Below are positions 34,143 to 43,376 of a stretch of 64,000 nt of DNA, in pieces. The stretch covers positions 62,001 through 126,000 of the forward strand of contig NZ_SNZV01000006.1 of assembly GCF_004364125.1 (NCBI RefSeq), written 5' to 3'. This DNA comes from Sphingobacterium paludis (GTDB lineage: Bacteria; Bacteroidota; Bacteroidia; Sphingobacteriales; Sphingobacteriaceae). The notes under the pieces are model-generated. The model ran no database searches, was not told where the DNA came from, and saw only the letters and a list, made by a program, of their open reading frames with translations. How positions within the stretch are numbered: position 1 is the first letter of the stretch; each line of letters begins with the position of its first letter. Both the position numbers and the translations under genes were made by a program.

Positions 34143-34757
34143 ATGCATTTAGCTATTGTAGGAAACATTGGAGCCGGAAAAACAACCTTGACCGAGAAAC
34201 TTGCCCGCCATCTAAATTTTGAGCCACAGTTTGAGGCGGTAGACAACAACCCATACCTTGAAGATTTCTATGGAGATATGAAGCGCTGGGCATTTAATCT
34301 TCAGATATTTTTCCTGAACAGCCGCTTTAGGCATATCGTGGATTTGCAGAGCCGGGGAATTAATATGATTCAAGACCGTACGATATACGAAGACGCGTAT
34401 ATCTTTGCTGAAAATCTATATGATATGGGATTAATGAGCGCCCGGGACTTTGAGAATTATAGCAATATTTTTCAAAGCATCGTACATTACATTAAACCGC
34501 CAGATCTCTTGATTTATTTACGGGCTTCGGTTCCTACCTTAGTAAACAATATTCAGAAGCGCGGTCGCGATTATGAATCTGCTATTCGGCTGGATTATTT
34601 ATCGAAATTAAACGATAAATATGAAAAATGGATTGGAAACTACAAAGAAGGTAAATTGCTCATTTTAGACAAAGACAATTTAGACTTCGCCAGCAACCCC
34701 GAAGATTTAGGCAAAATAATTGGCAAAATTGAAGCGGAGATGTTCGGCTTATTTTAA
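34143..34757 (+). CDS. Deoxynucleoside kinase
   Basis: A 204-residue P-loop kinase of the dNK/dGK family: Walker A GNIGAGKTT at residues about 7-15, the DRTIYED motif (DRS-type with catalytic Glu/Asp) near 80, and the LID arginines in KRGRDYES near 143. It salvages deoxynucleosides by 5'-phosphorylation; purine versus pyrimidine preference is not fixed by sequence, though Bacteroidota homologues are usually dAK/dGK-like. The ATG at 34143 puts the P-loop close to the N-terminus as expected; a TTG at 34134 is less likely. Confidence 0.9.
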   Translation: MHLAIVGNIGAGKTTLTEKLARHLNFEPQFEAVDNNPYLEDFYGDMKRWAFNLQIFFLNSRFRHIVDLQSRGINMIQDRTIYEDAYIFAENLYDMGLMSARDFENYSNIFQSIVHYIKPPDLLIYLRASVPTLVNNIQKRGRDYESAIRLDYLSKLNDKYEKWIGNYKEGKLLILDKDNLDFASNPEDLGKIIGKIEAEMFGLF

Positions 34758-34813
34758 AACCACGGTAATACTAGTGAATAGGGTTTAACATACCTTTCAC
34801 TACGCAAAAGATT

Positions 34814-34839
34814 GTCTGGTTTACGTTTGTAAACCAGAC
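34814..34839. terminator. Hairpin terminator between the kinase and radC
   Basis: GTCTGGTTTAC (34814-34824) and GTAAACCAGAC (34829-34839) form a perfect 11-bp stem with a GTTT loop, between the convergent kinase and radC genes. T-tracts are short on both sides (TTTAC; TCTTTT on the reverse strand), so termination strength is uncertain. Confidence 0.7.
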
Positions 34840-34840
34840 T

Positions 34841-35536
34841 TTACAGTAACCCTTCATCGCGGAAGCTAAAATATGATGTATCAGCAAAGATCAGATGATC
34901 GTTGACTTTGATATCCAAGGTGGCCGCGCCATCGACTATTTTCTTGGTCATATCTTTATCCGCTTGGCTCGCATCCAATGTACCTGATGGATGATTATGG
35001 ATCAAAATAAGAGAGCTAGCCTTTGTATTTAGCGCAAATCGTAACACCACCCGAACATCAACCGGCGTAAAGTCAATCCCACCTTTCCCGATCAGCTGTT
35101 TATCAATCACTTTACATCCTGTATTGAGGTATAGCACCCAAAACTCTTCATGGGCTAGGTCTTGCATATGGCGCCGAAAATATTCATACACGCGCCTGCT
35201 GCTGTTCAGAATAGGTTTCGCCTCCGGCTCTGCTTCATTGCGCCTCCGCCCTAGCTCTAACGCTGCAATAATGGATATCGCTTTTGCATAGCCGATCCCT
35301 CGGTATCGGCAAAGATCTGAAGCTTCCAGCTTTGATAAGCTATTTAAATTGTTCTCGGCATCGGAAAGAATGCGTCTACAAAGCTCCACGGCAGTTTCTT
35401 CTGTAGAGCCAGACCCGATCAGGATGGCGATCAACTCGGCATTAGTGAGTGACCTACGGCCATGCTCCAAGAGTTTTTCTCGAGGCCGGTCAGCTTCTGA
35501 CCATTCTCGGATTACGAGTTTATGCGTTTCAATCAT
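34841..35536 (-). CDS. radC: RadC family JAMM-domain protein
   Basis: A 231-residue protein with an N-terminal helix-hairpin-helix region (LEASDLCRYRGIGYAKAISIIAALELGRR in parts) and a C-terminal JAB/MPN domain with the metal motif HNHPSGTLDASQAD (H-x-H-x10-D). Despite the name RadC, a direct DNA repair role is doubtful and the metalloprotease-fold activity is unknown. The ATG at 35536 is preferred over a TTG at 35542. The ALIAILIGSG segment near residue 38 is also typical. Confidence 0.92.
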   Translation of the reverse strand: MIETHKLVIREWSEADRPREKLLEHGRRSLTNAELIAILIGSGSTEETAVELCRRILSDAENNLNSLSKLEASDLCRYRGIGYAKAISIIAALELGRRRNEAEPEAKPILNSSRRVYEYFRRHMQDLAHEEFWVLYLNTGCKVIDKQLIGKGGIDFTPVDVRVVLRFALNTKASSLILIHNHPSGTLDASQADKDMTKKIVDGAATLDIKVNDHLIFADTSYFSFRDEGLL

Positions 35537-35692
35537 CTTCAATTATAAATGGCAAACGCAATTTACTAATTTTTTTAGATATTTAAAAGTCATAATCCTA
35601 TTAATAAATCCATTAACAATTCTTAACCAATTCTTGGAAGACATTTCCAACAGAAACTTTATCTTTGCAGTTCCGTAATTAATATGTAAACT

Positions 35693-36151
35693 ATGAGTAA
35701 AGCGATTATTAAGACAGAAAAAGGCGATATGACTGTAGAATTTTACACAGCAGACGCTCCAAATACAGTAGCAAATTTTATCAAATTAGCTAAATCGGGC
35801 TACTACGACGGATTGGCTTTTCACCGCGTAATTCCTGATTTCGTTATTCAGGGTGGATGCCCAAATACGAGAGAAGGCGCTACAGGCGTACCGGGCACAG
35901 GTGGTCCAGGATATAAGATAGATTGTGAGTTGACCGGCGAAAATCAATACCACGACCGCGGCGTGCTTTCTATGGCACATGCTGGCCGTAATACAGGTGG
36001 CTCCCAATTTTTCATCTGCCACAGCCGGAATAACACAGCACACCTAGACAGAAACCATACCTGCTTTGGCAAGGTGATCGAAAATGTAGATGTTGTGGAT
36101 AGCATACGCCAAGGCGATCGTATTTTAGCAATCGAAGTCACCGAAGATTAA
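35693..36151 (+). CDS. Cyclophilin-type peptidyl-prolyl isomerase
   Basis: A 152-residue cytosolic cyclophilin: catalytic [13 protein letters not shown] near residue 43, GVLSMAH near 87, [11 protein letters not shown] near 98 and a C-terminal [17 protein letters not shown]. No signal peptide. It is followed after 10 nt by a DUF5606 gene, so they probably form an operon. A -7 box TATCTTTG lies at 35660-35667, 25 nt before the ATG, with TTGG 23 nt further upstream. Confidence 0.95.
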   Translation: MSKAIIKTEKGDMTVEFYTADAPNTVANFIKLAKSGYYDGLAFHRVIPDFVIQGGCPNTREGATGVPGTGGPGYKIDCELTGENQYHDRGVLSMAHAGRNTGGSQFFICHSRNNTAHLDRNHTCFGKVIENVDVVDSIRQGDRILAIEVTED

Positions 36152-36161
36152 TTTATTGTCT

Positions 36162-36572
36162 ATGAATTTAAGAGCATTAGTATCTGTAACCGGTAAACCC
36201 GGACTCTTCAAATTGATCGGTCAGAATAAAGGTGGCTTTATTTTAGAATCGTTGGATGAGAAAAAGATAAAATCGACAGTCAACCTGTCTACGACAAAGA
36301 TGGCCACGTTGGAAGATATCACCATCTATGGCGAGGAAGATGAAATTAGACTATTGGATGTATTTCAAGCTGTTAAAGAGGCTGGCAAGGAAACGCCAGA
36401 TGCCAAAGCAGACGGCAATACCTTACGCGAATTTTTTCGCGAAGTAGCACCTGGCCATGATGAATCTCGGGTGTATTCATCCGACATAAAAAAGATAATT
36501 TCCTGGTATAATATTATCAAGGATTTACCGCTATTTGAAGAAGAAGCTCCAGCGCCTATTCAGCAAGCATAA
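36162..36572 (+). CDS. DUF5606 family protein
   Basis: A 136-residue protein of a family restricted to Bacteroidota: N-terminal domain with LVSVTGKPGLFKLIGQNKGGFILESLDEKK (given here in parts: VSVTGKPGLFK, GGFILESLDEKK), then ATLEDITIYGEEDEIRLLDVF. The C-terminal tail is acidic and proline-rich. Function unknown. The ATG at 36162 is preferred over a TTG at 36156. It is cotranscribed with the upstream cyclophilin gene and followed by a very strong terminator. Confidence 0.88.
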   Translation: MNLRALVSVTGKPGLFKLIGQNKGGFILESLDEKKIKSTVNLSTTKMATLEDITIYGEEDEIRLLDVFQAVKEAGKETPDAKADGNTLREFFREVAPGHDESRVYSSDIKKIISWYNIIKDLPLFEEEAPAPIQQA

Positions 36573-36583
36573 GTAGATCCAAC

Positions 36584-36627
36584 TAAAGAAGCCTCTTTAA
36601 AATGCAAATTTTAAAGAGGCTTCTTTA
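36584..36627 (+). terminator. Strong terminator after DUF5606
   Basis: A 20-bp uninterrupted stem (36584-36603 with 36608-36627) closed by a GCAA tetraloop; outer sequence TAAAGAAGCCTCTTTAA. It lies 12 nt after the stop codon. The arms are AT-rich at both ends so it can work in either direction. Confidence 0.85.
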
Positions 36628-36665
36628 TGTAAGCAGTTGTATCCCGTCAAGCGAGCCAACACGAT

Positions 36666-37742
36666 TTAAAACAAAGTCAATTGTGGGCTACGGTTTGGCC
36701 GCTCGAATAGATCGGTACGCAAAATAGGGTACGCTTCCTTTTCCATAAACTTTTTAGTAGCCGATTGGAAGAGTTGCCGAATAAGATCAGCAACCTCGCC
36801 ATCACCACGAATTCTTCGCCCCCACTCGCTATCATTAAGTTTTCCGCCATGGCAAGACGCTATGCCGTGTAATACCTTCGCTGCACGGTCCGCGTAGTTT
36901 TTATGTAGCCAGTCTTTAAAAATATCAGCAATGGCACCATTTAGCCGTACGATGGTATAGCTCGCCCATTTCGCCCCGGCATCAGCTGCATGTTTTATCA
37001 AAGCCGGCATTTCATCGCTGTTGATGCCCGGCACGATCGGCGCGATCATCAGTGAAACGGGTATATTTTTCTCAGCAAGCTTCTCGATAAGTTTCAGTCG
37101 CGCGGTAGCGGTAGCCGTCCTGGGTTCCATTTTTCGCCGCACCTCCTCCCGGAGGCTATTGATCGTTATGGAAACCTTTACCAAACCTAGCTTTGCAAGC
37201 TCCGTCAGGATGTCCAAATCCCGCAGCATCAACACGTTTTTGCTGATCAATGAAACCGGGTGTTTATAGGCCAAACAGCTGGATAACAAACTACGCGTAA
37301 TACCCAGTTTGCGCTCTATCGGTTGGTAACAATCGGTATTGCCCGATAAAAAAATGCTTTCCACCACGTAATTTTTCTTCGCAAATTCAGCTTCAAGAAG
37401 TGCTACAGCATTATATTTGACTAAAATCTTCCGTTCGAAATCCAAGCCAGCGCTGTAGCCCCAATATTGGTGCGAATTACGCGCGTAGCAATAGATACAG
37501 CCATGTTCACATCCTTGATAGGGATTTAAAGACTTAGAAAAGCCTATGTCCGGACTGTCCACGTTGGAAAGAATAACTTTTGGGTAAGTAGGGATGATCT
37601 GTGTAGACGATGATTCCAGAAAGGGCTCATCCAGTCCTTCTACATGTTGTTGGACGTATTGCTGCCCAAAAAACTTGTTGTTAGGATTGACCTGCGCCCC
37701 CCGCCCCTTAAAATATCCATCATCTTTTGCATCAGAAACCAT
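36666..37742 (-). CDS. PA0069-family radical SAM protein
   Basis: A 358-residue radical SAM protein with the iron-sulfur motif CEHGCIYCYARN (C-x3-C-x2-C) near residue 80, then SGNTDCYQPIE near 130 and APIVPGINSDEMPALI near 240. The family is related to spore photoproduct lyase-like enzymes and has no settled function. An upstream TTG at 37748 would fall before the predicted transcription start, so the ATG at 37742 is chosen; this makes the mRNA nearly leaderless. The N-terminus YFKGRGAQVNPNNKF is typical of the family. Confidence 0.9.
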   Translation of the reverse strand: MVSDAKDDGYFKGRGAQVNPNNKFFGQQYVQQHVEGLDEPFLESSSTQIIPTYPKVILSNVDSPDIGFSKSLNPYQGCEHGCIYCYARNSHQYWGYSAGLDFERKILVKYNAVALLEAEFAKKNYVVESIFLSGNTDCYQPIERKLGITRSLLSSCLAYKHPVSLISKNVLMLRDLDILTELAKLGLVKVSITINSLREEVRRKMEPRTATATARLKLIEKLAEKNIPVSLMIAPIVPGINSDEMPALIKHAADAGAKWASYTIVRLNGAIADIFKDWLHKNYADRAAKVLHGIASCHGGKLNDSEWGRRIRGDGEVADLIRQLFQSATKKFMEKEAYPILRTDLFERPNRSPQLTLF

Positions 37743-37745
37743 AAT

Positions 37746-37775
37746 CAAATTTACTAATATTTTTAGTAAATCAAA
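37746..37775 (-). promoter_or_regulatory. Promoter and overlapping inverted repeat of the radical SAM gene
   Basis: Reverse strand: TAAATTTG (complement of 37746-37753) with TTTG (complement of 37772-37775) 18 nt upstream. A perfect 8-bp inverted repeat, TTTACTAA (37750-37757) and TTAGTAAA (37763-37770) with a 5-nt spacer, occupies the space between the two boxes, the place where a repressor would block RNA polymerase. The promoter start point would fall at about 37740, next to the ATG. Confidence 0.55.
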
Positions 37776-37787
37776 ATCTATTGTGGC

Positions 37788-38468
37788 CTAATTTTCCTTA
37801 GCATGTTGAAATAGCCAGTCATACATATCATCCTGATGAAAGAGACGCTCGACACTGCCGTGCGTTCCACCAGGAATGATGGTTAGCGTAGCATCAGCAT
37901 TTGGATTAGCGTTTTTTATCGCTTTATAGATCTTTTTGCTCTCCGATGCCGGCACGGCCCGATCGGCACTTCCGTGTTGAATCCATAGCGGAACTGTCGA
38001 CAGATTTTCCGCGTATCGCGCTGTGCCGCCCCCACAAATGGCCACTGCTGCCGCAACTCGTTCGGGATATTTACCCACAAAATCCATGGTGCCATACCCT
38101 CCCATGCTCATGCCACATACGTATACGCGCTTAGCATCGACGTTGTAATTTTTTAAAACGTAGTCCAAAACATCGCTAACTTTATCAGGATCCCAACCTG
38201 ACGTTGTTTGTGGTGCAACAATAAGGGAATTGGGGAGCGATAAACCGCGATTCTTGGCATACAAAACGCCATACCGTTTAACACGGTTCAAATCGCGCCC
38301 GGAAAGGCTCCGTCCATGTAAAAAAATGATTAGCGGACTGCTATCTTCCGCATCGTAATGTTCCGTATCAATCAAAAAATCATAGGAAGTCTTCCCTTCG
38401 ACAGCTTCTTGCTGCGCAAAAACCATTTGCGTTGACAGGCATGTCAACAAAACAATATATTTCCACAT
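37788..38468 (-). CDS. Secreted alpha/beta hydrolase (esterase/prolyl oligopeptidase-like)
   Basis: A 226-residue protein with a signal peptide (cut likely after FAQ, residue 19). The alpha/beta hydrolase elements are IIFLHGRS (oxyanion region, about residue 47), the nucleophile elbow GMSMGG (Ser about 118), Asp in HGSADRAVP (about 169) and His in PGGTHGS (about 203). Probably a periplasmic esterase, similar to PHB-depolymerase-like or feruloyl esterase-like proteins; substrate unknown. Confidence 0.88.
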   Translation of the reverse strand: MWKYIVLLTCLSTQMVFAQQEAVEGKTSYDFLIDTEHYDAEDSSPLIIFLHGRSLSGRDLNRVKRYGVLYAKNRGLSLPNSLIVAPQTTSGWDPDKVSDVLDYVLKNYNVDAKRVYVCGMSMGGYGTMDFVGKYPERVAAAVAICGGGTARYAENLSTVPLWIQHGSADRAVPASESKKIYKAIKNANPNADATLTIIPGGTHGSVERLFHQDDMYDWLFQHAKEN

Positions 38469-38712
38469 AATGATTACTTAGACAGATGGATACGCATCTG
38501 CAGGATTTTTTTTTGAAATCTAAAAATAAGTTATTTTACCGAAAAATGGCATCTCTTTTTAAAAAAAATGAACGCCTCCTTGTTTCTATACGACTGTTCC
38601 ATAGGCCGTCGCGTCCGAGCACGGGTTGCGAAAACATCCACAGCTCGAATCTACAGGTTTCATCTATCCCCTGTTTTCCTTACTTTTGGAAAGCAGCACT
38701 TTTAAAAACTAG

Positions 38713-39021
38713 ATGACGATGAAAAAAACCGTTACCATCACGTATTGTCCGAAATGTGGCTGGCTTCTTCGAGCAGCCTATCTTGCGCAGGAGCTGCTCA
38801 CGACTTTCACCGATGATATTTTTGGGGTCACATTGGTTCCCAGCGAGATTGCTGGACGCTTCGTCGTCAGCGTGGAAGATCGCATCATTTTTGACAGAAA
38901 ATCGGAAGGGCGATTTCCGGAAACAAAAGAGTTAAAACAATTGCTAAGAGATGTGGTGAACCCCGACAAAGATCTCGGACATTCTGACAAAAAACAGCAT
39001 GACGACTCGCCACGTGGATAA
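38713..39021 (+). CDS. SelT/SelW/SelH (Rdx) family protein
   Basis: A 102-residue thioredoxin-like protein with the redox motif CPKCGW at residues about 12-17 and the GRFVVSVEDRIIFDRKSEGRFPE stretch (in parts) typical of Rdx proteins. The motif holds Cys, not selenocysteine. Its C-terminal tail of about 20 residues is polar. A TTTC-N19-TACTTTTG promoter lies at 38658-38688. The role is probably thiol redox, unproven in bacteria. Confidence 0.88.
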   Translation: MTMKKTVTITYCPKCGWLLRAAYLAQELLTTFTDDIFGVTLVPSEIAGRFVVSVEDRIIFDRKSEGRFPETKELKQLLRDVVNPDKDLGHSDKKQHDDSPRG

Positions 39022-39092
39022 TGTTGTAGCAACTATTTTCCAAAATCTTTTGAAGAGCCCAATAACAGGTGTTGCGTATAAAATAAACTAGG

Positions 39093-40319
39093 ATGAAGAT
39101 ATTACATACGGCAGATTGGCATTTAGGTAAACGACTGGACTATTTCTCGCGTTTGGAGGAACAGCGTGAAATTCTCGACGAAATCTGCGCCAAAGCAGAC
39201 GAAGAGGACGTAGATGTTGTGCTTATCGCGGGAGATCTTTTTGACACGTTTAACCCACCCGTTGAGGCGGTGGAGCTTCTTTATAAAACGTTAAGACGGC
39301 TTTGTAAAAACGGAGCTCGGCCCGTAATAGCCATCGCGGGAAATCATGATAGCGCGGATCGTATTGATGCACCGGATGTGCTCGCACGCGAAAGCGGCAT
39401 TATCTTTATTGGCTATCCCAAAGCAAAAATCCCAACCTTTGCTATACAGCATGGCTTTGCCATCAGCCGAAGTGACAATGGGTTTATTGAAATCGTTTTG
39501 CCAAAGTATGATTATCCCCTACGTGTTATACATACCGCATTTGCTAACGAACTTCGCCTCAAACAGTACCTCGGGCCGGAAAACAAGGAGCAGATGCTCA
39601 ATGAAGTATTGCACAACCATTGGCAGCAGCTTGCAGATGCATATTGCGATGATCAAGGTGTAAACATCCTCACAGCGCATTTGTATATGCTCAAGCGGGG
39701 CGGAGCTATCCTTGAAGAGCCAGAAGGCGAAAAACCGATCAAAGTTGGAAATGCCGATTTGATTTATTCGGATGGAATTCCCGACAGCATTCAATATACG
39801 GCATTGGGACATCTCCATCGCTGTCAAGAGATCGGCGGCCATCCAGCGCCCGTCATCTATTCAAGCAGTCCGCTGCCCTATTCTTTCTCCGAAGCAGAAC
39901 AAGAAAAAGCCGTTGTGCTTATCGAAGCAAAGCCCCAGCAGGCAGTAAGCTATCAAAAATCGGTGCTGCGCGGCGGACGCAAGCTGTACAGGAAACGTTT
40001 CTCGGACATGGATGAGGCGGTAGCTTGGCTTCATGCCAATCCCTACTCCCTGGTCGAGCTTACCCTGATCAGCAATAAATTCGTGAGCTCGGCGGATTTA
40101 AAGAGAATACATGAATCACATGATGGTATTATTCACATTATTCCGGTCGTAAAAAGCGAGGAAATGACCATGGAAAAAGTCCAATCAATTAATCTGGATC
40201 AGGAAGTAGATGCCCTATTCCAAGACTATTTTCATTACCGTCTAGGCCAGGAGCCCAATACCGAAATTATGGATCTGTTAAATGAAGTCATACATAGTGA
40301 ACCAGAAACGGAGGACTAA
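39093..40319 (+). CDS. sbcD: Exonuclease subunit SbcD (Mre11-like)
   Basis: A 408-residue Mre11-type nuclease with all phosphoesterase motifs: DWHLGK (about 8), GDLFD (about 46), GNHDS (about 85), TAHLY (about 195) and GHLHR (about 245). With SbcC it forms an ATP-dependent complex that cuts hairpins and DNA ends. The sbcC start follows 3 nt after the stop, so the two are translated as a unit. Confidence 0.97.
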   Translation: MKILHTADWHLGKRLDYFSRLEEQREILDEICAKADEEDVDVVLIAGDLFDTFNPPVEAVELLYKTLRRLCKNGARPVIAIAGNHDSADRIDAPDVLARESGIIFIGYPKAKIPTFAIQHGFAISRSDNGFIEIVLPKYDYPLRVIHTAFANELRLKQYLGPENKEQMLNEVLHNHWQQLADAYCDDQGVNILTAHLYMLKRGGAILEEPEGEKPIKVGNADLIYSDGIPDSIQYTALGHLHRCQEIGGHPAPVIYSSSPLPYSFSEAEQEKAVVLIEAKPQQAVSYQKSVLRGGRKLYRKRFSDMDEAVAWLHANPYSLVELTLISNKFVSSADLKRIHESHDGIIHIIPVVKSEEMTMEKVQSINLDQEVDALFQDYFHYRLGQEPNTEIMDLLNEVIHSEPETED

Positions 40320-40322
40320 AGC

Positions 40323-43300
40323 GTGTTACCTTTATATTTAAGTATCGAGGGATTATATTCCTATCAACATAAGCAAGAGATAGATTTTACAAATTTAACC
40401 GAGGCCGGGCTTTTTGGTATATTCGGAAAAGTGGGCTCCGGAAAATCATCAATCCTTGAAGCGATCAGCTTTGCGCTGTACGGCGAAACTGAGCGCTTGA
40501 ACAAGCAGGAAAAACGCACGTACAATATGCTTAACCTGAAATCCGAAGCAGCCTGCATCATTTTTGATTTTATCAATTTCGAGCAGCGCACCTTTAGGTT
40601 TGTCGCGCAATGGAAAAGGCGCAAAAGATTTGAAGAAACCACATCTTTGGAACGTTTCGCCTATGAATGGAAAAATAATGAGTGGATGCCATTAGCTTCC
40701 GCAGATGGAGCCGAGGTCACACGTCTTACCTATCCAAACTTTAGGCGGACGATCATCATCCCGCAAGGGCAGTTTAAAGAATTTCTCGAGCTTCGTGGGA
40801 AAGATCGATCCGATATGATGAAAGAGATTTTCAATCTTAATCGCTTTGATCTGGGACCAAAAGTCTCGCAGCTACAGCGGCAGAACAACAGTAAAATCGA
40901 ACTGTTGAAAGGTGCACTTTCAGGTTTTGAAACCGTTAGCACGGAAATTTTGCAGCAAAAGAGAACGGAATTCGAAACAGCACAGCAGGGTCTTAACGAG
41001 CTGAAGGCAGAAACAAGTGCCTTAGATGTCGAGCTAACCCGAATGGCCGAGAGCAAGCGCTTACGGGCAGAACTCGCGGTCAAAAAGCAAGAAGTAGCGA
41101 CCTTAAAACTAGATGAACCCAAGATTTTGCAACAGCAGCGAGATCTGGATAGTTACGAAGCTACTGACCGCGTCTTCCGGGAAGTCCTCAATCAAACCCA
41201 ACGGCTCAATAAGGAAAAAGAGCAGGTCACCTTTAAGCTGGAACAGCTAACCGCGCGTAAGCAGCAGACGCTATCCCGCTTGGAAGAAAAAGAAACGCAG
41301 TGGCATAAGATTGCGCTTGATCATCAGCATGTCGAACAATACAGGCGCGAGAGCGAAGACCTTAAGCTGCTGATATACATCCAAAAACAACAGGAGCAAA
41401 AGAACATGATCAGCAAGCGTATCGAAGACGGCAAACCACATCTGGAATCTGTCCAGCTAGCAGAAACTACGCTTAAGAATAACATACTGGATCTGGAATC
41501 CAAGCTTGACAGCCTCAAACATAAAAAAGTGGATACAGGAGTGTTGCTCGCCTTGGAAAGCTGGTATCAAACAGCGGATACGCTGATGGAGAAGCTTAAC
41601 GATATCAGCGCTCAAAAAGATGCGGTAACAATTGAAATTTCCCGTATCCAAAAAACATTTAAGGAACATGGGACAGTAGTTAACACATGGGAGCAAGATC
41701 TCAAACAAACGGAGGATAAGTGGAACGAGCAGCTGCTTGAGCTTCAAAAAGAAGAAACACATGTAAAAGTGCAGGCGAAGCTTAGTGAATTTGCGGATAA
41801 TTTAGTAAACGGGCAGCCCTGTCCCCTCTGCGGTTCATTAGACCATCCAAACCATATGGTTTCCGATGATGCTTCTGCACGACAGAGCGAGCTGTTGATA
41901 AAAAAAGATACCATAAACAAAAAATTAACGGCCCTTAAAACACAATTTCAAGAGCTAACGCGAAGCAGCGTTTTATTGAAAGAAAAACAGCTGCAGGTGG
42001 ATCAGCTTGTTTTAATGGATTCCAGATTGAAGAAGCAAAGGGAAGAACACGCCTCTACATTTCGCTGGAATGATTTCACGCCGGAAGACAAAACGTCGTT
42101 TTTAGCGTACAAAAATGACAATATTCTTGTCGAAAACAACATTAAGCTTACAGAGGATGAGCTAAAAGATACGCGAAGCAAGGCTGCCGCATCGCAAATG
42201 AAACTCGAGAAGTATAGGGCGACTATTGCCGAACTGGAGCAAAGCCTCGTCGTTATAGACAGCCTTGTACAGCAGAGCGAAAACCAACTGCAGATTTTAA
42301 AGGCGGAGGATTTCGCGCATCATAAGGAATCTGTTTTGGTCACCCGAAAACAGGAAATAGACAACAGGGTACAGTACCTGGAAGACACCTACAAATCACT
42401 TACAGAAGCTATTCAGCAGCTCAAGACAGCGTTTGCCGCGATCAATGGTGAGCGCGCGGCAGCTAAAGAACAATTTCAAAACCTTTACCAGCAGCTCAGC
42501 GCAAGGCAAGCTGAAATTTCAGCTTCGTTAAAAGAACATGGCTTTGAGGATATTATCCAAGTGCAGCAAATCCTACAGAAGCAAATCCATATAGAACACA
42601 CGCGTAAAATAGTCCAAGATTTCAACGTGAGTCTCCAAATCTCATCCAAACAGCTTGCCGAGCTGGAAGAGAAAACAAAAGATGATGGCTACGACGACGA
42701 TATGTACCAAGATCGCCTTCAACTACATGCACTTAAAAAGGAGGAGCTAGAATTGCGCATACGCGTAGTCGGTGCTTTGGAAAAAGAATGCGCGCGATTA
42801 AAAGTGGAGTTTGAAAAGAAGGAAAAGCTGCTTGAGGAGTATGAAAAGCTACTGGCCAGAAAGAGTAATTTGACGACCTTGGAAAATCTGTTTCGCGGTT
42901 CCGGCTTTGTTAACTATGTATCCAGTATCCATCTGCAACGTCTTTGTGAGATCGCTAACCAGCGCTTCCACCGATTGACCCGTAACAATTTGAGCCTCAC
43001 TATCAATGAAAGTAACGAATTTGAAGTGATAGATTTCTTGAACAATGGTTTCCGGCGGTCGGTGAAAACGCTCTCCGGTGGTCAAAGTTTTCAGGCCTCG
43101 CTATGCTTGGCGCTTGCACTTGCAGAAAGCATACAAGCACTCAACAACGCGGATAAAAACTTCTTTTTTATCGACGAGGGCTTCGGTACACAAGATGCCG
43201 AAAGCATGAATACGGTTTTTGAAACGCTGCAGTACCTTCATCGGGAAAACCGGATAGTCGGCATCATTTCGCACGTAGAAGAGTTGAAAGAACGCATACC

Positions 43301-43361
43301 GCGATCCGCTTATGTCGTAAACGATAAGGACAAGGGCAGTATTATTAACTATAGCAATTAA
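40323..43361 (+). CDS. sbcC: Exonuclease subunit SbcC (Rad50-like)
   Basis: A 1012-residue Rad50-type SMC-like ATPase: Walker A GKVGSGKSS near residue 35, long coiled coils from about 180 to 850, a zinc-hook CPLC (GQPCPLCGSLDHP) near residue 500, ABC signature LSGGQSFQASLCLALAL near 920 and Walker B NFFFIDEGFGTQD near 945. It opens and closes around DNA and controls SbcD. The start codon is GTG at 40323. ispD follows after 15 nt. Confidence 0.96.
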   Translation: MLPLYLSIEGLYSYQHKQEIDFTNLTEAGLFGIFGKVGSGKSSILEAISFALYGETERLNKQEKRTYNMLNLKSEAACIIFDFINFEQRTFRFVAQWKRRKRFEETTSLERFAYEWKNNEWMPLASADGAEVTRLTYPNFRRTIIIPQGQFKEFLELRGKDRSDMMKEIFNLNRFDLGPKVSQLQRQNNSKIELLKGALSGFETVSTEILQQKRTEFETAQQGLNELKAETSALDVELTRMAESKRLRAELAVKKQEVATLKLDEPKILQQQRDLDSYEATDRVFREVLNQTQRLNKEKEQVTFKLEQLTARKQQTLSRLEEKETQWHKIALDHQHVEQYRRESEDLKLLIYIQKQQEQKNMISKRIEDGKPHLESVQLAETTLKNNILDLESKLDSLKHKKVDTGVLLALESWYQTADTLMEKLNDISAQKDAVTIEISRIQKTFKEHGTVVNTWEQDLKQTEDKWNEQLLELQKEETHVKVQAKLSEFADNLVNGQPCPLCGSLDHPNHMVSDDASARQSELLIKKDTINKKLTALKTQFQELTRSSVLLKEKQLQVDQLVLMDSRLKKQREEHASTFRWNDFTPEDKTSFLAYKNDNILVENNIKLTEDELKDTRSKAAASQMKLEKYRATIAELEQSLVVIDSLVQQSENQLQILKAEDFAHHKESVLVTRKQEIDNRVQYLEDTYKSLTEAIQQLKTAFAAINGERAAAKEQFQNLYQQLSARQAEISASLKEHGFEDIIQVQQILQKQIHIEHTRKIVQDFNVSLQISSKQLAELEEKTKDDGYDDDMYQDRLQLHALKKEELELRIRVVGALEKECARLKVEFEKKEKLLEEYEKLLARKSNLTTLENLFRGSGFVNYVSSIHLQRLCEIANQRFHRLTRNNLSLTINESNEFEVIDFLNNGFRRSVKTLSGGQSFQASLCLALALAESIQALNNADKNFFFIDEGFGTQDAESMNTVFETLQYLHRENRIVGIISHVEELKERIPRSAYVVNDKDKGSIINYSN

Positions 43362-43376
43362 AAGAAACGAAGAACG

